A stretch of 29,876 nucleotides of DNA from a virus. Positions 29,225 to 29,876 of this stretch are shown here, piece after piece. The notes under the pieces were generated by a model, which was not told the DNA's origin, searched no databases, and saw nothing but the letters and a program-made list of their open reading frames with translations. Numbering within the stretch: position 1 is the first letter of the stretch; the number at the start of each line of letters is the position of its first letter. The stretch lies in IMG/VR virus record IMGVR_UViG_3300032157_000365, positions 1 through 29,876 of that record; one strand, 5' to 3'. The position numbers and the translations under genes were made by a program.

Positions 29225-29876
29225 TCATCAACTCTTTAATCCGCTTCGTCTCCCTGGCATTAATATCGTTGGCTCGTTCTGCCATGTATGCATGGTGATC
29301 GAAATCCTTCTGCCGGTTCAAATCAACCAGCCTCCACGGGTGGCTGTCTTTCCACACACCCGTCTTATCATTGTTGGCAATACGCTGGTTGCGCTCCATG
29401 CCAATCTCCTGCATGTCTTTCTGGTAATCGTGCAGCCATATCATGATCACAGCAGCGTCCACACGGTTGTAAACTTTGCCCCGTGTGCCATTCTTTACCT
29501 GGTGGAAGCATAAGGCCACATCCTCCAGGGTAAGGCCACCAAATTGATATAATAGCCTCAGTGCTACTTCGTCAATCATGTCAGGGCTCATTACCTCGCT
29601 GGTGGTGTGGTAGAGCACAACATTGGCCACAAGCAGCTTCAACAAACGCAGGGCTTCATTTTCATCCTTCAACCGCAGCTCGCACAGTAGCGGATATTCT
29701 GGCACCTCGGCCATTTGCTCTTTTAGTTCAGTAGCCAGTGCAGTGATTTCGTTGAGGCACTTCTTTCTCTCCATCCTGTTGCCCAGGCGTGGAGGAGTCT
29801 TCTTAAAAAAACGGTAACTGTTGCGCAGGCTCTCCAGCTCAAACTCCAGGTTCAGGCGCAACTCTCGCGAGTCCAT
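29217..29876 (-). CDS. Helical early-type phage protein of unknown function
   Basis: A 219-residue, almost fully helical protein whose apparent ATG is the last codon of the window, so it may extend further. It has coiled-coil character at the front (ELRLNLEFELESLRNSYRFF, KKCLNEITALATELKEQMAE). The second half contains LTLEDVALCFHQVKNGTRGK, YNRVDAAVIMIWLHDYQKD and a basic end ERANDINARETKRIKELM. The phrase 'tleDva.cf...k.g..G..y.r.d...i..wl..Y' is familiar from Bacteroidota phage and plasmid proteins acting in early or replication regions. Its function is unknown to me. Confidence 0.7.
   Translation of the reverse strand: MDSRELRLNLEFELESLRNSYRFFKKTPPRLGNRMERKKCLNEITALATELKEQMAEVPEYPLLCELRLKDENEALRLLKLLVANVVLYHTTSEVMSPDMIDEVALRLLYQFGGLTLEDVALCFHQVKNGTRGKVYNRVDAAVIMIWLHDYQKDMQEIGMERNQRIANNDKTGVWKDSHPWRLVDLNRQKDFDHHAYMAERANDINARETKRIKELMNG

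Larger units (their letters stand above)
1..29876. mobile_element. Mu-like myophage / prophage late region (partial)
   Basis: Nearly all recognisable genes are virion, packaging or lysis genes whose families match phage Mu: terminase, DUF935-type portal, MuF, gpG, gp36-like, head protease, capsid, sheath, tube, chaperone, tape measure, hub, spike and gp46-like proteins. Unlike Mu, the packaging genes and the capsid/tail genes run in opposite directions from a shared region near 18221-18415. No transposase, integrase, end sequence or host gene is visible, so prophage cannot be told from free phage and both ends probably continue outside the window. Confidence 0.9.

Noticed and set aside
1-29876. 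tRNA genes, rRNA genes or CRISPR arrays
   Set aside because: No cloverleaf-like segment with conserved T-arm or regularly spaced short repeats was seen in the gaps, which are all short.

Overview
The window is most of the late region of a Mu-like, contractile-tailed phage or prophage of a Bacteroidota host, together with an accessory block carrying a complete diversity-generating retroelement (DGR). The Mu relationship rests on recognisable homologues of Mu gp28 (terminase), gp29 (portal), gp30 (MuF), gpG, gp36, a ClpP-type head protease, a sheath, a tube and a short baseplate series. The host assignment rests on Bacteroidota-type phage families (DUF2586-like sheath, DUF6046-like tail protein), a TAnnTTTG-like promoter element and the weak use of Shine-Dalgarno sequences. 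The host genus cannot be told.

Layout. (1) 1-18220, minus strand, transcribed from right to left: head protease/scaffold, two tandem decoration-like paralogues, major capsid, a four-gene lysis cassette (coiled-coil membrane protein, holin, CHAP endolysin, unimolecular spanin), a SAP-like protein, sheath, tube, tail assembly chaperone with a -1 frameshift, tape measure, baseplate/hub genes, fibres and adhesins, and a Dam-type methylase at the far end. (2) 18221-18415: divergent promoter region with a pair of 11-bp direct repeats 22 bp apart. (3) 18416-25470, plus strand: small and large terminase, gp36-like, portal, MuF fused to a CdiA-CT-like nuclease domain, gpG-like, and small tail/connector proteins. 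(4) 25467-29876, minus strand: three early-type small genes, an HNH protein, two diversified target genes, the template repeat, a zinc-ribbon protein, the DGR reverse transcriptase, a coupled 98-residue protein and a lipoprotein.

The DGR is the main discovery. A 78-bp template repeat (27458-27535) is matched by two 78-bp variable repeats (27656-27733 and 28036-28113). On the coding strand VR2 differs from TR at 11 positions, all of them adenines in TR. VR1 differs at 15, of which 14 are adenines. The reverse transcriptase has the IGxxxSQ and YADD motifs of DGR enzymes. No Avd-like gene is visible, and its usual place is held by a small four-cysteine protein coupled by ATGA to the RT.

Two A AAA AAG slippery sites give further unlisted products. 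The tail chaperone is extended by a 62-residue -1 frame, with a strong hairpin five bases after the heptamer. The portal is joined to the MuF-toxin frame, which otherwise lacks any ATG start. Two REP-like hairpins of the same design bracket the tail tube gene exactly.
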